Assembly: GCA_963969395.1 (NCBI GenBank)
Contig: OZ017795.1
Span: forward strand, 12,772,001 to 12,836,000
Source of the DNA: Pseudoscleropodium purum
Taxonomy: Eukaryota > Streptophyta > Bryopsida > Hypnales > Brachytheciaceae
Length of the DNA stretch: 64,000 nucleotides
Direction: 5' to 3'
Of this stretch, positions 60,641 through 64,000 are shown piece by piece. The position numbers and the translations under genes are program-made. Below the pieces are notes generated by a model that had not been told where the DNA came from, made no database searches, and saw only the letters and a list, made by a program, of their open reading frames with translations. Numbering within the stretch: the stretch's first letter is position 1; every line of letters begins with the position of its first letter.

Positions 60641-63600
60641 TTGTGCCATTGTATATTGCAATTTGGCTCTATTGTAGAAATTCTTTTTTTTAAATTCTTT
60701 TTATCAAACAACGTATCGTTTTCAAACAATGCAAAGTGCTTATGTTGCCAACACTTTTTCTTTTCACTAATTCATTGTAATTTCAAATCTTGACAAAAAA
60801 ACAACTAATAACTTTGTGACTTTTAGGAAACATGTGATTTCATCTTTCAAAATTAAGAAATTCTATTTAAATGTAGTTGGAAAAAGGAGCATATAAAGTG
60901 AAAGATTTATATACAGAAAGAAATAAAACGTTGGAAATGAATACATAGAAAGTTTTAAATTCAACTGGCAATTGTAAATTATTTCTTGTCTTTGCCCTTC
61001 TCCATTTTCTTGGGGTACTACCTCACTAATGCCATGAGAGACAAAAATTATTCAATAAGCATTAAATTATCTATTTTCTCATTTCTATCACATTTCAAGA
61101 TGGAAATGCTTAAGATCCCTCTAAAAATCACATTCCAAAAAAGTAGTAAAGTGCCACAACAAAGAAATCTACTTGATAGAAATCTCAATGTACTCCGTGC
61201 ATAATAACACCCTTGAAGTCCATCAAAGTGATTCATAAGATCATAAATGACAATGAAAAAGAATGTCCATATCATATCAACGCAAAAGAAGTTCATTTTG
61301 GAAATTTTGCTATTTTTAGGAATTATCTTTGCAAATATATATAATCCTAATACATGACTTTAAATCTCATATTTTAGCTGTAAATTCTCTTTTTAGACTT
61401 TGAATCCTACTTTGGGGGCTTAACCCCTAAAGAACTAGCATGCGTTTTTTTTGCTACATAGCAATTTGGGGCAAGTACGTGTGATTGGAAAATTCCATAT
61501 TTTGGATCCAAATGTTAATAGGAATTAGGGACAAGAAATATCTTTCATATGCACTAAATTTCATGACATTTGGAAATATGAGTCAAAATTTATGACCTAA
61601 TACGTTACTTTTTTTCCTTCATAAATGGGTAGTCTAAGCAAAAAAATATCATTTTTTTTTCATAAATAAAACTTTGAAATTGTTTTTTTAGAGTTACATA
61701 TATTTGAGAAGCTTTGAATCATTCCATTTTGATAGATGCGTCAAAAATTATTTGTTTGCAGGCAATTATGCATTACTTATTCCAATTGAAATAAGTTTTG
61801 AAGTCTTTTATTTTATTCAATTTTTGGAAATAGAATAAAATCATAAGATGTGGATGTTGCAACCAAAGTAATTTCTAAGAATTCCCCATCATAGGTTTTG
61901 GTAGTTGATTGTTTGGAAGAGGATCTTTTGTAAGTCAAAATTTTTTGGAACTTCTTATAGAAGTATAGAACCTTTCTTTGAATTCCACAAAAGATGTGCA
62001 AGACTGCAAGCTCTTATTCTTACCTTGAACAACATTCAAAGGAGATTTAAATCTTACTACTTCCTTTAATTATCAATGACCAAGGAATCATTTACACAGA
62101 CAAGAATCTTAGCAAACAAATTTTGCCATTGAATTTCTAGTGTGATTTCAATCTTAAAGTATTATAATTTGGCCGTAGATTCCCTCCACTAGTCCTTCTT
62201 GAGTTCATAACACTTGTACGAAAACAATTAGGGTTTCTACTAAATTTTGGAAATTAATTTGAAAACCAATTTGAAAATTGAAACTTCTCTTTGGGAATCA
62301 ACTTAAGGTTCTCATATAGGTTCCCTTGGACCAATTTAACCACGTTTTGTCACATGTGTGGTAGATTTAGGACATTTGGCAATTTAAACCTAATATCTAC
62401 AATCGGTACAAATTCTTGGTTTCCAACCTATTTACATGCAAGATTTAGATCTATTTTAGGTAAAACACCATTCTTAAGATCAAAAACTATATTGGCATGT
62501 AACATACCTATTTGGTTTTGCACTCTTTTTTGAACATTTTGAATATAAACTATACCTAATTTTGCAAAACAACAAAACAACAAAACAATGAATTCCAAAT
62601 GATGAATGGAAAACTCATAGGTGGTCAAACTTCATGAAATTTTTACCACATGATCAAAAGCAAGATCTTCTAGTAAGATTCTAAATTTTCTTTTCTCTTT
62701 TCTTGGATGAAGTTTTTTCTTTCAATTTTATTACTTGGTGAAACTTCATAAAATTTCCACTACATGATCAAAAGCAAGATCCTCCAGTAAGATTCTAATT
62801 GTTTTTAATCTTTTAGGTAAACATAGTAGAATTAGCGATGACCTTGAAACTTCACAGACTAAAATCATCTTGAGAATCCCACAACATGGAAAAATAAATA
62901 AATATAGGTTGACTATAGGTAATAAAGTAATTTAGTAAACTATAAGAAAACTATGTAGAATAATATTGCATCCCCTAGTTATGAATCTCAAGTGGATTAA
63001 TTTGGAGGTATGATGCAAAAGTAAGAAAGATCGTAAAACACCTTCAATAGTAGTGAAGGATGCTAAAAAAAACAATTGTTTTTTTTGCAAGGATCCACTT
63101 TAACAAATCTATTATAGACCCTACATAGTTTTAGTTGAAACTTTTGCAAATCTTTTTCTTTTGCATCAAAGGTTGTAATATAACCAAGTTCACATTGGAA
63201 AAGAAAATGCAATGCAAGAATGGAGAGTCAAAACCCTTGGAATTACACCGTCTAGTTTCCACTTGACAATGTCACACCCTTGAAATTACTCCATCTATTA
63301 GATAAAACCAAAGGTGTTGTTTAGTTAGGTTTACAAAATGTTTTTGACACTTGAAGTATCAAGAAATAAAGAGTTGCCTCAAAATAGATTTGATGCATTA
63401 TTTTTGCACCCTAATCTTTTCATCAAAAGGCAACTCGTAGAAACATCAATAACAACAATAAAAACTAAAAAAGCAATATTAGTTGGAGGTGGAAAGAAAT
63501 AACTACTTTTACCTACGTGGATTGAATGAGGGGCAACAATCCGCAACAAAAGAAATTCAAATGCAACACTTGATAACCACACAAAAAGCATTTGCTTTTC

Positions 63601-63795
63601 AATTCTAGAAACTTTGTAAACTTTGCATATAAATATGCTACTTTATTAAAGTATGTGCTCACTAACAATTTCTCACAAATTGTAAAAGTGGCACAAACAT
63701 ACAACCAAGTGGTCTTTGTCATAGCCTCAAACTATGTGCAAAGGACAAAGTGCCCGAGGGATATTATTAGACTCGGACATACATTGGTTGACATA
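60640..63795. repeat. Right copy of the segmental duplication
   Basis: Collinear with 13,117-16,966 including the phytocyanin 3' flank, with moderate divergence. It lacks the left copy's MITE (empty site near 61,186) and its 1.7-kb insert, but has its own extra DNA at about 61,420-62,880. That extra DNA contains a direct duplication of about 120 bp (62,630 and 62,745, AAACTTCAT-AAATTT). No gene is seen before the phytocyanin exon. Confidence 0.75.
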
Positions 63796-64000
63796 TCAAC
63801 AAAACTTATTAACCCAAATGGTCATCTTCATGCCACTAACGCAATGACTAGGAATTCCACTAATGAAATAGTATTGTGCATTTCCAAAGACTGGCACACT
63901 CCAACCCTGTCCACCATTGGATTGGACAAAAGGTTGGCTGGGATCGCAAGCATCGTAAGCCGCCTTGCTCACAATCATGGCGCTCTCACCAATTGGATAG
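63796..64000 (-). CDS. Third phytocyanin, exon 2, cut by window end
   Basis: Minus-strand exon 2 of a phytocyanin paralogue from TAT-CCA (YPIGES) to the stop at 63,796. The start of exon 2 and all of exon 1 lie beyond the window. It differs from the palindrome copies at a few residues: ESAMIV for ESVMIV, SHCVSGMK for SHCTSGMK, and MTIW for MAVW. The ligand Cys is again Ser (YYFIS). The surroundings are collinear with those of the left palindrome copy, so these two loci arose by an older segmental duplication. Confidence 0.85.
   Translation of the reverse strand, partial: YPIGESAMIVSKAAYDACDPSQPFVQSNGGQGWSVPVFGNAQYYFISGIPSHCVSGMKMTIWVNKFC

Overview
The window is nuclear DNA of a land plant. 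It carries genes with GT-AG introns, a plastid-type 1,4-alpha-glucan branching enzyme, plant phytocyanins, a legume-type lectin, cytosolic ribosomal protein eL34 and an F-box gene. GC-richer gene islands sit in long, very AT-rich intergenic DNA made mostly of decayed dispersed repeats and short non-autonomous DNA transposons. I cannot name the species; nothing seen restricts it further than embryophyte.

Layout. From 2.2 to 12.7 kb, a divergent pair: RPL34 (minus, 4 exons) and BE1 (plus, 22 exons, 961 codons, open throughout). From 12.7 to 16.4 kb, AT-rich DNA with a CACTA-type MITE and a long (TA)n run; this block recurs at 60.6-64.0 kb. From 16,417 to 27,054, a large palindrome: two arms of 3,542 bp, identical where compared apart from one C/T difference, separated by 3,554 bp. 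Each arm holds a whole phytocyanin gene with its promoter and a hAT-like MITE. A third phytocyanin is cut by the right window edge. From 27 to 33 kb, AT-rich DNA with low-complexity tracts and a hAT MITE. From 33.0 to 35.4 kb, a secreted legume-lectin-domain gene with a spliced leader. From 36 to 42 kb, a cluster of MITEs, including one hAT element nested in another. From 42.5 to 43.9 kb, an inverted satellite array. From 44 to 51.3 kb, repeat-derived AT-rich DNA with no gene seen. From 51.4 to 58.0 kb, a gene island: the detached tail of a beta-tubulin gene, a small novel gene with three 16-residue repeats and an upstream ORF, a three-exon F-box gene and a doubtful single-exon ORF. This island is flanked by related direct repeats.

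The genes do not form one pathway. The strongest signals are the recent palindromic duplication of a phytocyanin whose copper ligands are mostly lost, the small repeat gene, the clean transposon insertions with perfect target duplications or paralogous empty sites, and the branching-enzyme paralogue whose third catalytic Asp is Asn. All gene models were assembled by eye from reading frame, splice consensus and remembered family sequences. Every multi-exon model closes in frame, but no transcript or database evidence was available.
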